Assembly: GCF_003086295.3 (NCBI RefSeq)
Contig: NC_092040.1
Location: forward strand, 5,270,001-5,334,000
Reading direction: 5' to 3'
Source of the DNA: Arachis hypogaea
Lineage: Eukaryota; Streptophyta; Magnoliopsida; Fabales; Fabaceae
Length of the DNA stretch: 64,000 nt
The notes beneath the pieces are model-generated. The model was not told where the DNA came from and made no database searches. It saw only the letters and a list, made by a program, of their open reading frames with translations. Shown here piece by piece: positions 12,587 to 24,764 of the stretch; the first letter of the stretch is position 1, and each line of letters begins with the position of its first letter. The position numbers and the translations under genes were made by a program.

Positions 12587-15500
12587 ATATTTTTCTCAAA
12601 ATTCTTGTACAATTATAAATTATTTATTGAAGTGTATAATTTTTTATGCGTGCAGATAGAAATGATTCTAATTTAAATTACAAATGAAATTCATAATATT
12701 AGTCTATCGTTAAATTATAAATGAAAAAAGTGTATATTTTACAAATAAAAAAAGTATTATTTTAGCATCTCTCACGAGAAGAAAATATAATTTTTTTTAT
12801 TCTTAAACATATTGTTTATATACATATGTAGACATGCACTATATTTCATTATCAATATATTTAAGTGGGAGTTTTTCAAATACTAATGTTCACGAGACAA
12901 TCCCCACACTTCTTTTTTATTCTTACTCGGATAACTTTAATAAATTACGACTGCGAAGGAGGATATACAAGAAAAATAGGCGAAAGTTCTGGCAAGAAAT
13001 GAGACAGAAATTCTGACAAAAGATGAGGCGAAAGTTCTGGTGGGAGAGCAAAGATGCAGAGGAGGAAGCTCTCAAGAAAGAAGAGGCAGAGACTCTGATA
13101 AAGAAGGAGGAGGAAAAGACAATGTGGGAAGTCTAAACACGCAACTAGATGTTGATATAATTATTTACTCTTGTTAAATTAAATAATTGATACAATTGAT
13201 CAAGTTAGTCAAACTAATTAATTGATATAATTAATTGTGTTAGAATTAAATATCTAATTATATTAAATAATTGACTTTATTAAATAGTTTTAATTGATTT
13301 AATTTAAAGATTCAAATAATCAAAAGAAATAAATTATAAAACACTTTTAAGATATGAAATTGAGACAACGTATCAGTATCAGTGGAGAAAAACTTGTTTT
13401 CCAAAATATATGAATTAATGAGACTTTCTCAATTTTTCAAGTTAAATGAAGACACACAAACATGACAATAATTGTGCAATCAAAAAAATGATACCAAATA
13501 TTTTTTTTCAAAATTCTTGTACAATTGTAAACTATTTATTGAAGTGTATAATTTTTTATGCGTGCAGATAGAAATGATTCCAATTCGAATTATAAATGAA
13601 ATCCATAATACTAGCCCGTGGTTAAATTATAAAAAAAGTGTATATTTTACAAATAAAAAAATGTTATTTTAGCATCTTTTACAAGAAAAAAATATAATTT
13701 TTTTTATCCTTAAACATATTGTTTATATACATATGTAGACCTGCACTATATTTTATTATCAATATGTTCAAATGGGAATTCTTCAAATACTAATGTTTAT
13801 GAGATAATTCCTACGCTTCTTTTTTATTCTTATTGGGATAACTTCAAAAAATTTCACAAAAAAAGAGACAGAAATTCTGACAAAAATGAGGCAAAAATTC
13901 TAGCGGAGGTCCAAGCGATGAAGCATGTGAAGGAGGATAAAACTTTGGCGAAAGACGAGGCAAAAATTCAGACAAAAGATGAAGTAAAAGTTCTAGTAGA
14001 GGAGGATGCAGAGGAGGAGGAGGCTCTCAAAAAAGAGGAGGCAGAGGCTAAACACACAAGTAGATGTTGATATAATTATTTATTCAGATTAAATCAAATA
14101 GTTGATACAATTGATCAAGTTAGTCAAATTAATTAATTGATACAATTAATTGTGTTAGATTTAAATATCTAATTATATTAAATAATTGACTTCATTAAAT
14201 AGTTTTAATTGATTAAATTTAAAGATTCAAATAATCAAAAGAAATAAATTGTAAGACACTTTTAAGATATGAAATTGAGACAACCTATTAGTATCAGGAG
14301 AAAAATTTATTTTCTAAAATATATGAATTAATGAGACTTTCTCAAAATTTTCAAGTTAAATGAAGACATGCAAATTAACATGACAATAATTGTGCAATTA
14401 GAAAAAATGATACCAAATATCTTTCTTAAAAAATCATGTACAATTGTAAGCTATTTATTGAAGTGTGTAATTTTTATGCGTGCATATAAAATTGATTCAA
14501 ATTCAAATTAAAAATGAAATTTATAATACTAACTCGTTAAATTATAAAAGAAAAGAGTGTATATTTTACAAATAAAAAAAATAAAAGTGTTATTTTAACA
14601 TTTTTTAAGAAAAAAAAGTAGAAATTTTTTTTATTCTTAAACATGTGGTTTATATATACATACATAAACCTGAATTTTTTCTATTCTTAAACATGCGATT
14701 TATATATATGCACCTAGACTTGCACTATATTTCATCATCAATATCTATAAATGGGAAGTTCTCTAAAGACGGACATTCACAAGATAATTCTCACACTTCT
14801 GTCTTAATCTTAAAGGGGTAATTTTAAGAAATGACAATTGCAGAAGAAAATACAAAAAAAAAGGCGAAGATTCAAAAAAAAATAAAGTGAAAGTTCTGAC
14901 AGATATCCAGGCAGAAGAAAATACAGAAGAGAGGTGACGACGAGACAACATGAGAAGTCTAAATATGCAAGTAGTAATTGATATAATTATTTATTTTGAT
15001 TAAATTAAATAATTGATATAATTGATCAAATTATTCAAATCAATTAATTAATATAATTAATTTTATTAATTTTAAATATCTAATTATATTAATTAATTGA
15101 CTTCATTAAACCGTTATAATTGATTTAATTTAAAGATTTAAATAATTAAAAAAAATTATAAAACATTTTTAAGATATAGAATGAAGACAACGCACCAGAA
15201 GATAAACATTTTTTTCTGGAATATACGAATTAATGAGAGTATGATGTATTCTCTTAATCAATCTAAAATACAATTTAATATAATTTGTAACACATTCTCA
15301 ATGTTTTAAAAATATAATTGTTATAATGTTTAAAAAATAGCATCTAATTTATTAAAAAATATTAAAAATATAAAAATAAATAATTTTTAAAGATTTAAAT
15401 TTAACATAAAAAATAAATTAAATAAAAATTAAATATTAAATAATAAACATAATAGAATTCACCTAAGTATAATTTTAATTTAGTTATTCCTTAACGTGAA

Positions 15501-15781
15501 CATAATTTGAAACCTATACATAACAACATGGCCGTCAATATAGTATAAACCACCAAAAAGGTAAAACTTAATATAACTTCCTAAAATGTATTAATTTTTT
15601 TTATAAAGTCTAGCCTAAAAATTTTGAATAATACATATTTTAAAATTTTATATTTAAACTTCATTATTAGCATGTAACTAATGTTCCAGTATTTTTTTAT
15701 TTAAATTCATTTAAGTAAGTTCAACACAACAAAATTACTATTTTTAAAAGAACGTGATTATACCCATTGTTGTTTTTTTTC
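12587..15781. repeat. Array of ~0.9 kb tandem units (segment copy A, left part)
   Basis: Three diverged units start near 12587, 13495 and 14419. Each has the order: attcttgtacaatt…gaagtgtataatttt, a tttatatacatatgtagac stretch, a purine-rich coding-like block (12950-13140, 13850-14070, 14820-14960), then an AT-rich block with taattgatataattaattgtg-like runs. A unique tail at 15340-15781 follows. Relatives of the last part of a unit and of this tail occur at 27613-28690. The purine-rich block of unit 2 has an open frame rich in K, E and A that ends in a stop near 14065. The equivalents in the other units are broken. No functional gene is claimed. Confidence 0.75.
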
Positions 15782-17412
15782 TGAAGGATTACTATGTGTT
15801 CATAACACGCAGCGGAAGAAAAAAAGGAAATCTTAAAGATTAATTTTGTGCTTAAATTTTATTACAATAATTTAATGTATAGATCAGGTCTAAATACCTG
15901 TGTATGTTAGTAAAAATCACTTTCTCCTTCGATGGTACGAAGGTGCTATGCGTATCCATACATAAACCAATCTTTGCTGTCAACTCCTTGACCAATGGAC
16001 ATCTGATCTAAATTGAAAAACCTCTTGCAACTCTTTGCACGCCATAAAATTCTTCTCCAAGAATTAGGCTCACATATGTTTATGTGTGTAGAGGTAAAGG
16101 AATAAAACCCAACCTTTGTGTGTTATTCTCTTTTCCGTCACTTTCCTATACTCTTGGCATACATATATATAGTATGAGATTTGTTACTGATTTTAAATTT
16201 GATTCTCAATTCAAATTTAAATCATATCTTAAAATTCTAAATTTGAATCCTTCAAATTTATGAATCATATCATAACTCAATTTGAAAAAGAATCAGTTAG
16301 GATCTCATCCAAATTTAGAAATAGAATAACTAATTATTCTCAAATATCATTTAATATTCTCAATTATCATACTATTATTATATTCTTGGTGCTAGCAAAG
16401 AATATAATAATATTCTATTTGAATTAATATAATTATTTATTTGATCAAATCAAAATAATAATTAAATAATTGTATAACAAATATTAGAACACTCGTTAGT
16501 GTGTGACTCCATAGGTTCAATACTAAGCGGATAGTAAATTAGTCGTACTAAATTTACTAATCAAGGTTGGCGTCTAGCAACACTCCTCAACGACCCGATA
16601 GTATGAAGTAACATATTTTTACTAAGAACCTTAGAAGAATAAAGTATAATTCCTTCCATCTTTCCAACTCTTGATTAACCCTTAGAGTATGGGTTGAATT
16701 GTCAAACTCTAACTTGATACCATTATTATAATGAACTGTTAATGACCTAAAAAACTCATTTCTTCATTCATTCAATTCATTTGACCAAGGTTTTATTCAT
16801 CTCGGTCATTATAATCATAGAGGTCAAACTCTTTACCGAGAGTTGACGGATTCCTTATTGACTAATCATTAATTCTACAAGTATTTAAATCATACCCAAT
16901 ATCCATTAAACTAGCACCCTAGGGTATTAGGTGTCCGGAATCAAAGTATAACAAATACGTTGTTAATTACTATGATAGTCGCAGGTCAAAGGAAACTCTA
17001 TTACTATGTTCATCTTGAGAATATCCTATTGACAAATATGCGGTAATTATAACCATTAGGAATTCTCAGAGTGAGTCAGTTCAATGATCATATCTCTATA
17101 TGCACCATCTATATATATAATTTAATAAATGAGATCTATTAATCTTCATCCAATGAAGACCAATATATATATATATATATATATATATTGATCTTTCCGG
17201 ATTATTAATCTCCTTTTTAATAATCCTATGACCAAGAACAATTTAGATTAAATTATAAAAGATTTATCTCTCAATATTATAATCACTATCACAATGATAA
17301 ATCTCTAAATTTAATCAAGGACCTTATTATATTAACATTTTAATATAATAATAATAACAAATTATTTCACACGTGATTGATTGGATTGTGGTCATACTAC
17401 TTATTCCCAATA
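15782..17412 (-). repeat. 3' LTR of the non-autonomous element
   Basis: This 1,631 bp repeat begins tgaaggattac on the plus strand and ends ttcccaata. It matches 19882-21544 along its length, with roughly 7% differences over the first 200 bases. It contains an AT run at about 17161-17190, much shorter than in its partner. Its outer TG has become TA on the minus strand. Confidence 0.85.
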
Positions 17413-19881
17413 ATCTCCCACTTGCACGAGAGCCAATCATAATAGATTGGATATTGGGCATACTATTATCACAATAATCTTCCACTTGCACTAGAGCCAA
17501 TCATTCATGTGTATAATTTTTCAAAGCACATTTGTGTTTATCAAAACTCTTTTGATCTTAAACATCTTTGCTCTTGAGTATGTTTGCTTGACCTTTTTGT
17601 AAAATACACATAGTGTATAATAAATATCACGTTTTTTCAAAACATGAAATCTCCCACTACAATAATGTATAATTTTATTTTAAGGACAATCCTTACTGAA
17701 CATGATTATAAAAAATCTAAGAAATCATTAGATCTATCTTTATAGAATTGTATCATTATACAAATAGGCTACTTTTTCGAAAAAGTTAGTTTGACGATCA
17801 AACCTTTTATACTTTCATAAAGTATATCCTCTATTGAGTGGTATACAATTCTAATAAAAGTAATTGTTACTCTCACTCTTTCTTTAAGATGGAATCCCTT
17901 TTCTAAAAAAGAATTTAATCTCTTATCACAGACACTTTGTCATAAGAAGAGTGATAAAAAATAATCTCATTCTTTCTTTAGGGTAACCAATAAATCTCAT
18001 TTATCAGACTTAATATCAATTTTATTGTTGTGCAATCTTTTAACACATATAAGACATCTCCAAATTCTAATGTTCTTAAGTTTCAGCTTATGTCTTTTCC
18101 ATATTTCATATGGATAAAAAATTGATTTAGTGAGAAATTTGTTAATTTAGCAATATTTCTAAAATGTAGTCCAAATATTTAACAAATAGTGATCCTTGGC
18201 TAAATCAAATTTTATGTTTCTTCAGACATGATGGAGTACACAAAGTACTAGTATTTGTGCATTGAGAGAATCTCATTCTCTATTCAATAGAATATCAATT
18301 AGATGTTAGAGATTTTACTTTAAGTTCTTATAATAAAAATACTCAATATCTTTATTATTGGTCAAACCAATCCTTAAGAGTAATTTTGATACGCATTCTC
18401 AAAACTCATATTGAGCTTTTCCAAAAAGACCACAAACTTTAATCATATTAGGGCCAATTATAAATTGCTTGTAACAAAATAAATCTCTAAAAATGCTTGT
18501 AAGAACAATTCTCGCTAAAACCATTTGACTAATGGCATTCCAACTTCTAAAATTGTTTAATTCAAAATATATTGCCCAATATTCCTACTAGTTTAAATAA
18601 AATTTTTGATAGTCATACTATCTTACTTTAGGCACCATACATCTTCTCAAGATTTTCAGTAATAAATAGTGGGTATATGCTTTTGAAATTAGAAATCATG
18701 GTTGTCAAAACAACCCATATTGTAGTAAAATAATATTTTAGATACTTCACAAGTACTGACTATTCCATCACCAATTTTATTGGACAATATCATTTCAATA
18801 GGATTATCATGTCTATGATAATTCTTTCATACATAAGAACAATTCTCAATGTATAGCTAATTTATTACTTTCAAGTATGTCATACGAAAGATAGACATAT
18901 TTAAAAATTTAAAACATGAAAGTAAATTAAGAAATCTATATTTCCGGCAAAATTATTTAGAATCAAGGATGAGTATCTTGGTTGTCAAGTTGTTACTCAT
19001 ACCTATTCCAAATAAATATAATTAAATTGTATCACATACAATTATAATTCCAAATAATTATCTGGTTGTCAGACAATTATTTAACTGAATTATATTTTAT
19101 ACTCCTAGGTTGTCTAGGTTCAAGTATAAAATTAATTCTCCTTATGCATCATCATATACATGAATAAATTATATCCGTGATTACAAGTCTCCTGGTTGTC
19201 AGATCATTCATTGTAAACAAGAGATAAATTTATTTTTGACAATATCCTAACTTTTAGGACTTATCTCTATTGTTAGAGAATATTTTTATCAGTTCTCATA
19301 GATAAAATTTTATACTCCCAAGTTGTCTAGGCAAAATATAAAATTAAATTCCTAATACATCAAATATATATACTAATTATTATCTTGAAAATAAAACTCG
19401 TGGTTGTCAGGCCGTTCTTTATAATCAAGAACATTAGAAAAACTAATCTTTTAAAATTATAGTGTTTAAAACACATTAATCAAATCAAAATTTGATTTTT
19501 CATGTACTAACGTTTAGCTTTAAAAAATTATCAAATCAAATTTGACCTTTGTATATACACTTATATATATAAGAAAAAAATAAAAGATATTTTGTATCTT
19601 ATTCCTTTTACTGTGATCAAAATCACAATAAAATTTAATATATAAATAAAATCAAATAAAATATTTGATTATAAATATAATTTTTATATTAAAAAATTGA
19701 TAATTTAATCACAATTAAATAATTAAAATAAATTAACTATTAATTTATTAGAAAATCATCTCAATGGAAGTAAATATATCACATGCTTAAAAATAATTTG
19801 AATTAATCCTATTAATTCATAAACTTTAAGAAAATAGGAATAAAAATTTAAACACAAAAAAAACCAAAGCTCTGATACCAC
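17413..19881 (-). other. Non-coding interior of the LTR element with ggttgtc motifs
   Basis: No ORF of note occurs on either strand. Plus-strand motifs ggttgtcag/ggttgtcaa (near 18699, 18980, 19073, 19193, 19402) alternate with gttgtctagg (near 19109 and 19321) and sit in short imperfect repeats. The side next to the primer-binding site carries the repeats, which is where packaging signals of retroelements tend to lie. The function is unknown. Confidence 0.6.
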
Positions 19882-21262
19882 TGAAGGATTACCATGTGTT
19901 CATAACACGCAGCGGAAGAAAAGAATGTAATCCTAAAGATCAATTTTGTGCTTAAATTTTATTCCAATAATTTAATATATAGATCAGGTCTAAATACCTG
20001 TGTACGCTAGTAAAAATTACTTTCTCCTTCGATGGTACGAAGGTGCTATGCGTATCCACACCGAGACCAATCTTTGCTGTCAACTCCTTGACCAATGGAC
20101 ATCTGATCTAAATTGAGAAAACTCTTGCAACTTTTTGCACGCCATAAAATTCTTCTCCAAAAATTAGGCTCACATATGTTTATGTGTGTAGAGGTAAAGG
20201 AATAAAATCCAACCCTTGTGTGTTATTCTCTTTTCCGTCACTTTCCTCTACTCTTGGCATATATATATATATATAGTATGAGATTTGTTACTGATTTTAA
20301 ATTTGATTCTCAATTTAAATTTAAATCATATCTTAAAATTCTAAATCTAAATCCTTTAAATTTATGAATCATATCATATCTCAATTTGAAACAGAATCAG
20401 TTAGGATCTCATCCAAATTTAGAAATAGAATAACTAATTATTCTCAAATCTCATTTAATATTCTCAATTATCATACTATTATTATATTCTTGGTGCTAGC
20501 AAAGAATATAATAATATTCCATTTAAATTAATATAATTATTTATTTGATCAAATCAAAATAATAATTAAATAATTCTATAGCAAATATTAGAACACTCGT
20601 TAATATGTGACCCCATAGGTTCAATACTAAGCGGGTAGTAAATTAGTCGTACTAAATTTACTAATTAAGGTTGGCGTCTAGTAACACTCCTCAACGACCC
20701 GATAGTATGAAGTAACATATTTTTACTAAGAACCTTAGAAGAACAAAGTATAATTCCTTCCATCTTTCCAGCTCTTGGTTAACCCTTAGAGTATGATTTA
20801 ATTGTCAAACTCTAACTTGTTACCATTATTATAATGAATTATAAATGACCTAAGAAACTCATTTCTTTATTCATTCAATCCCTTTGGCCAAGGTTTTATT
20901 CATCTCGGTCATTATAATCATAGAGCTCAAACTCTTTATCGTGAGTTAACGGATTCCTTATTGACTAATCATTAATTCTACAAGTATTTAAATCATACCC
21001 AATATCCATTCAACTAGCACCCTAGGGTATTAGGTGTCCGGAATCAAAGTATAACAAATACGTTGTTAATTACTATGATAGTCACAGGTCAAAGAAAACT
21101 CTATTACTATGTTCATCTTGAGAATATCCTATTGACAAATATGCGGTAATTATAACCATTAGGAATTCTCAGAGTGAGTCAGTTCAATGGTTATATCTCT
21201 ATATGCACCATCTATATATATAATTTAATAAATGAGATCTATTAATTTTCATCCAATGAAGA

Positions 21263-21329
<67 letters not shown>

Positions 21330-21544
21330 GGATTATTAATGTCTTTTTTTAATAATCCTATTACCAAGAACAATTTAGATTAAATTATAAAAGATTTATC
21401 TCCCAATATTATGATCACTATCACAATGATAAATTTCTAAATTTAATCAAGGATCTTATTATATTAATATTTTAATATAATAATAATAACAAATTATTTG
21501 ACACGTAATTAATTGGATTGTGGTCATACTACTTATTTCCAACA
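19882..21544 (-). repeat. 5' LTR of the non-autonomous element
   Basis: This 1,663 bp LTR ends ttccaaca on the plus strand, so it begins TGTTGGAA on the minus strand and closes with CA next to the primer-binding site. A long AT dinucleotide tract at about 21266-21328 accounts for much of its length difference from the left LTR. Confidence 0.85.
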
Positions 21545-22660
21545 TCTTCTTCTCTTTCTTCTCACGCTCGTTTCTTCTTCTTCTTCTCACGTTTGTTTAC
21601 GCACGGATCGGAGCTTCTTCTTTTTCGCATTCCTTCTTCTCCTTCTTCTTTTTTTGCATTCTTTTTTCTTCACATATTTCTCCTTATAGTCATTTTTGTT
21701 TTTGTTGTTGTTGTTGTGTTTTTTTTCTTTTCTTTCTTCTCTCCTTAGTGAAGAAGTAGTAGAAGGTGAAGAGGAAGAGTTTTAAATTGTGTAGAACAGA
21801 AATGAACCAAAATTATATTCAGAAATTAACTGAAATTATATTTAGAATGAATTGAAAATTAAATTCAGAACGTAAACTCGTTTCAAAACAATCACGGACA
21901 AAATGCACCTTATTTAAATCCAGAATAAATCAAAATTACTTAATGATTGCGACACACAAACTTAATTCGAAAACAAACACACAAACAAAATTGAATTATG
22001 AACAAAACACACATTCAAATCCATCAAGTGATTTTACAGCATTATGTGTTTCTTCTTCTTTATTTGATTAGATGAACAAGACAAGAAAAGAAGAACATGA
22101 TAAGAAGTTTTGAGGAATTTTTTCTTCTTATTTTTTTTGTTTGATTTTTCTTCTCTCTTTCTTGGTTTTATTCCTCTCAAGATAGTGAAATAAGAAGAAT
22201 CATAACAAAATAATTCACTTAGAAATGAACTAAAATTATATTTAGAATGTGCTGAAATTACTTAATGATTTCAGTTCATTCTACTTATAATTTCAGTTCA
22301 TTTCTAAATATAATTTTGGTTTATTTCTATTTTGTATAATTCAAAACTCTTCCTCTTCACCTCCTACTGCTTCTTCACCAAGGAGAAAAGGAGGAAAAGA
22401 AAAAAAGATACAGCAGCAACAACAAAAGAATGACGATAAGAAAAAAACATGTAAAGAAGAAGGAATGCGAAAAAGAATGAGGAGGAGGAGAAGGAACACG
22501 AAGAAGAAGGCGAAGAAGAAGAAGAAGCTCCACGCGTACGTAGATTTGAAACAAGGAGAAGGAGAAGAAGAAGAAGCGCAGGAGAGAAGAAGCGCATGCC
22601 TCTAAATTACTTGGATAAACTTGAATGCTAAAATTGTTTGGATGTGGAGAATAATTCATT
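21545..22660. mobile_element. Foldback element with ~300 bp purine/pyrimidine arms
   Basis: The left arm (21545-21860, ttcttctc-rich) is the inverse of the right arm (22270-22610, gaagaaga-rich). Matching landmarks include ggagcttcttc against gaagaagctcc, and ttctccttagtgaagaag against cttcttcaccaaggagaa. The core holds smaller repeats such as gaactgaaattatattta. Its outer left end adjoins the LTR element and seems cut by that insertion. ORFs in the arms are low-complexity Ser/Phe/Leu or Arg/Lys runs and are not genes. Confidence 0.7.
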
Positions 22661-23205
22661 GTACAGAATGCATATTATAAAAATTAAATCATTAGTAAAA
22701 TAATAAAATTATTATGACATTATATTATTATATTTGAATTTATAGAAAAAAATTAATTAAAAATATTTATAAATAACAGTTTAATTTTTATAGTAAAAAG
22801 TTATATTTTAAAATATAATAATTATTTTAAATGATATTGTTAAATTTGTATAACATATACAAAATAACAAATACACTTGATTAATTTAATTCATTGCATT
22901 TGTTATAAAAGTGATGACCAAAAGATATAATAAATTAAACTACATAAATTAAATAAGTCACTATGTCGAATTAAATTTTAACTAACATTCTGATTTGTTT
23001 CAACCAGAACATGAAAAAAGAATAACAGTTATTGTATACATATTAAATAAGTGACGAAAAATACTTTTTCATTAATTGTAAATATATTTATTTTAAACAA
23101 CCATATTCTTGTCAATTAACATTTAATTAAAGCTAAGCATTCATTTTACAAAAGAAATTATGTGATGCAAATCATGAATATTATACGTAATTTTTATTGT
23201 ATGAA
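22661..23205. repeat. Segment copy A, right part
   Basis: From tattataaaaattaaatcat onward this matches the second copy, split between 28770-28823 and 33517-34210. Shared landmarks include gtgatgaccaaaagatataa and aaagctaagcattcatttta. It is non-coding. It provides the empty-site sequence for the copia insertion at 28824. Confidence 0.8.
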
Positions 23206-23299
23206 AAATGTTGAATATCGTCGGATTTATTATCGAATTTAGCGGCAAAATAAATTTGACGGTATAAATTTTGCCGATAATTAATCACTGTCGGATTTT
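23206..23299. other. Short remnant with gtcgg motifs, unassigned
   Basis: About 95 bases with gtcggattta, tttagcggcaaaata and ttttgccgataa lie between segment copy A and the gypsy remnant. The motifs recall subterminal repeats of CACTA transposons. No terminal CACTA sequence is present, so this is only a suggestion. Confidence 0.25.
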
Positions 23300-24250
23300 T
23301 TCGTTCAAGCCTTTGAGGCCGGAATGAACCTGGAAGGAGCTGTCGATGCAGTTCGATGCAGGACTTTTTCGGTAATGATAGTCGGCCCAGTCATCAAGTG
23401 GTTCAACACTCTCCCGAATGATTCGATCGCCTGTTTTGACGATATCTCCATAAAGTTCATGGCGCAATTCACCATTAAGATCGCCAAAGCCAAATTCTGA
23501 TACCTTATAGTCGCCATCAACTATTACACAAAATAGATTGAAGCCCAGGTGCTGGCCACCATTACGGCCACTCAATGCCAAAAATTTTTCTACAGGCAAG
23601 TCATAACCCGCTTCGGAATCCCCGAAATTGTAATCTTAGACAAAAGAATCCAATTTGCGGACAAACAATTTAAGGAGTTTCTAGAAGCCCTCGGTATCTC
23701 CCAGCGGTTAAGGTCAGTGGAACACCTGCAAATTAAACCAATAGACAAATAGAATCAGCCAACAAGATCATTGTGAAGGGCCTCAAGAAATGACTAGACG
23801 AGGCCAAAGGCCTTTGGGCCGACAAGCTTAGATCTGTCCTCTAGTCGTACCGAACATCCTCTCAAACCTCAACCAAAGAGACCTCTTTTTGGTTAACATA
23901 CGGCCTGAATGCCATCATACTGGTAGAGGTCAGACATCCCAACCCACGAAAAATCGTTGGAGGGCACAGAACGGGACCTCACGGAGGAGGTTAGAAGCAT
24001 AGCCCACCTACGAGAACTAGCCTTGAAACAACGAATGAGCCAAAGGTACAATAAAAGGCATAGTAAAATGGGACCTCAAAGGGAGACCTAGTTGCGACGC
24101 AACGACATGGCCCCCTACCTTGGGAGAAGGGAAACTCACACCTAACTGGGAAGAGCCCTATCAAATCAAATCAGTAATTGGAAAAGGAGCTTACAAGCTC
24201 TAACGACTTAGCGGGGACGAGATACCGAGGTCATGGAACGCAAGAAACCT
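23300..24250 (+). pseudogene. Gypsy gag joined to integrase (internally deleted polyprotein)
   Basis: One frame runs from a gag segment (AFEAGMNLEGAV…, GPVIKWFNTLPNDSI…KFMAQF) straight into integrase (LIVAINYYTK…IEA, RFGIPEIVILD). The join is near 23495, with TGA at 23498. Protease, reverse transcriptase, RNase H and the integrase N-terminus are missing. Integrase continues with damage: the usual SDNG is LDKR, and several stops occur before SVL. A post-integrase region similar to GDLVLRRND and GRGAYKL is recognisable to about 24250 with frameshifts. This is a dead Ty3/gypsy relic, probably of the Tat/RIRE2-like group given the antisense ORF downstream. Confidence 0.75.
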
Positions 24251-24764
24251 ATGACACTTCTACTCGTAAGGAAACCTCACCAGTTTGGTAACTTTGTCAA
24301 ATTTTTAATCTCTTAGTTTAGTCTCTCTTAGTTTTCTTTTTCGGTATTCCTCTTTCTTTTATTTCACATTCTTGTTTTTCAGGCACTCTTTCCTACCAAA
24401 AATAGAGGTTTTAACGAGACCTAACCTTCAATAAAAAATCACTTTAACATTTGTTATCTTGTTACCCTCCTCGCACCCTCACCAAACACATGGTACAATA
24501 GAATATAAACGGTTACACTGGGGCCAATCACCCTCGAGGCAAATGCAAACAGATATCCATAAAATTAAAAAAGTATTTAACGCGGCCCACCAAGAGGCCA
24601 ACTATTCATACACAAAATGGCCCACCAAGAGACCACAAAATCGTTCAAAAAGCCGAGAAAATGGTATGCCAGTTTCAAAAAGAAAATTGTTCACAAAATA
24701 TACTTACCAAACAGATGGCTTGCAAACCAAAAGAAATAATGTTATGCCAAACACGCTTACAAAC
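24251..24764 (+). other. Spacer between gypsy pol and the antisense ORF
   Basis: This is non-coding-looking sequence within the gypsy remnant. A short open frame at 24459-24854 is rich in Lys, Thr and His, shows no recognised domain and is probably chance. Confidence 0.4.

Larger units (their letters stand above)
15782..21544 (-). mobile_element. Non-autonomous LTR retrotransposon, minus orientation
   Basis: Two long direct repeats (15782-17412 and 19882-21544) flank about 2.47 kb. On the minus strand the right copy is the 5' LTR. It is followed after one base by a primer-binding site tggtatcagagc (plus 19869-19880, initiator tRNA-Met type). A polypurine tract (caagtgggagat, plus 17413-17424) precedes the left LTR. 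The flanking 5-mers ttttc and tcttc differ at one base and may be a decayed target duplication. No gag or pol remnant was seen in the interior in any frame, so it must have relied on an autonomous partner. The PBS and PPT style suggest a copia-type partner; this is inference. Confidence 0.85.

Noticed and set aside
21518..21759. Ser/Phe-rich ORFs in several frames
   Set aside because: They come from pyrimidine-rich simple sequence in a foldback arm. The inverse arm at 22364-22659 gives equivalent low-complexity frames on the minus strand.
23206..23299. CACTA transposon end
   Set aside because: Only gtcgg-type motifs resemble subterminal repeats; the diagnostic CACTA terminus and 3 bp duplication are missing.
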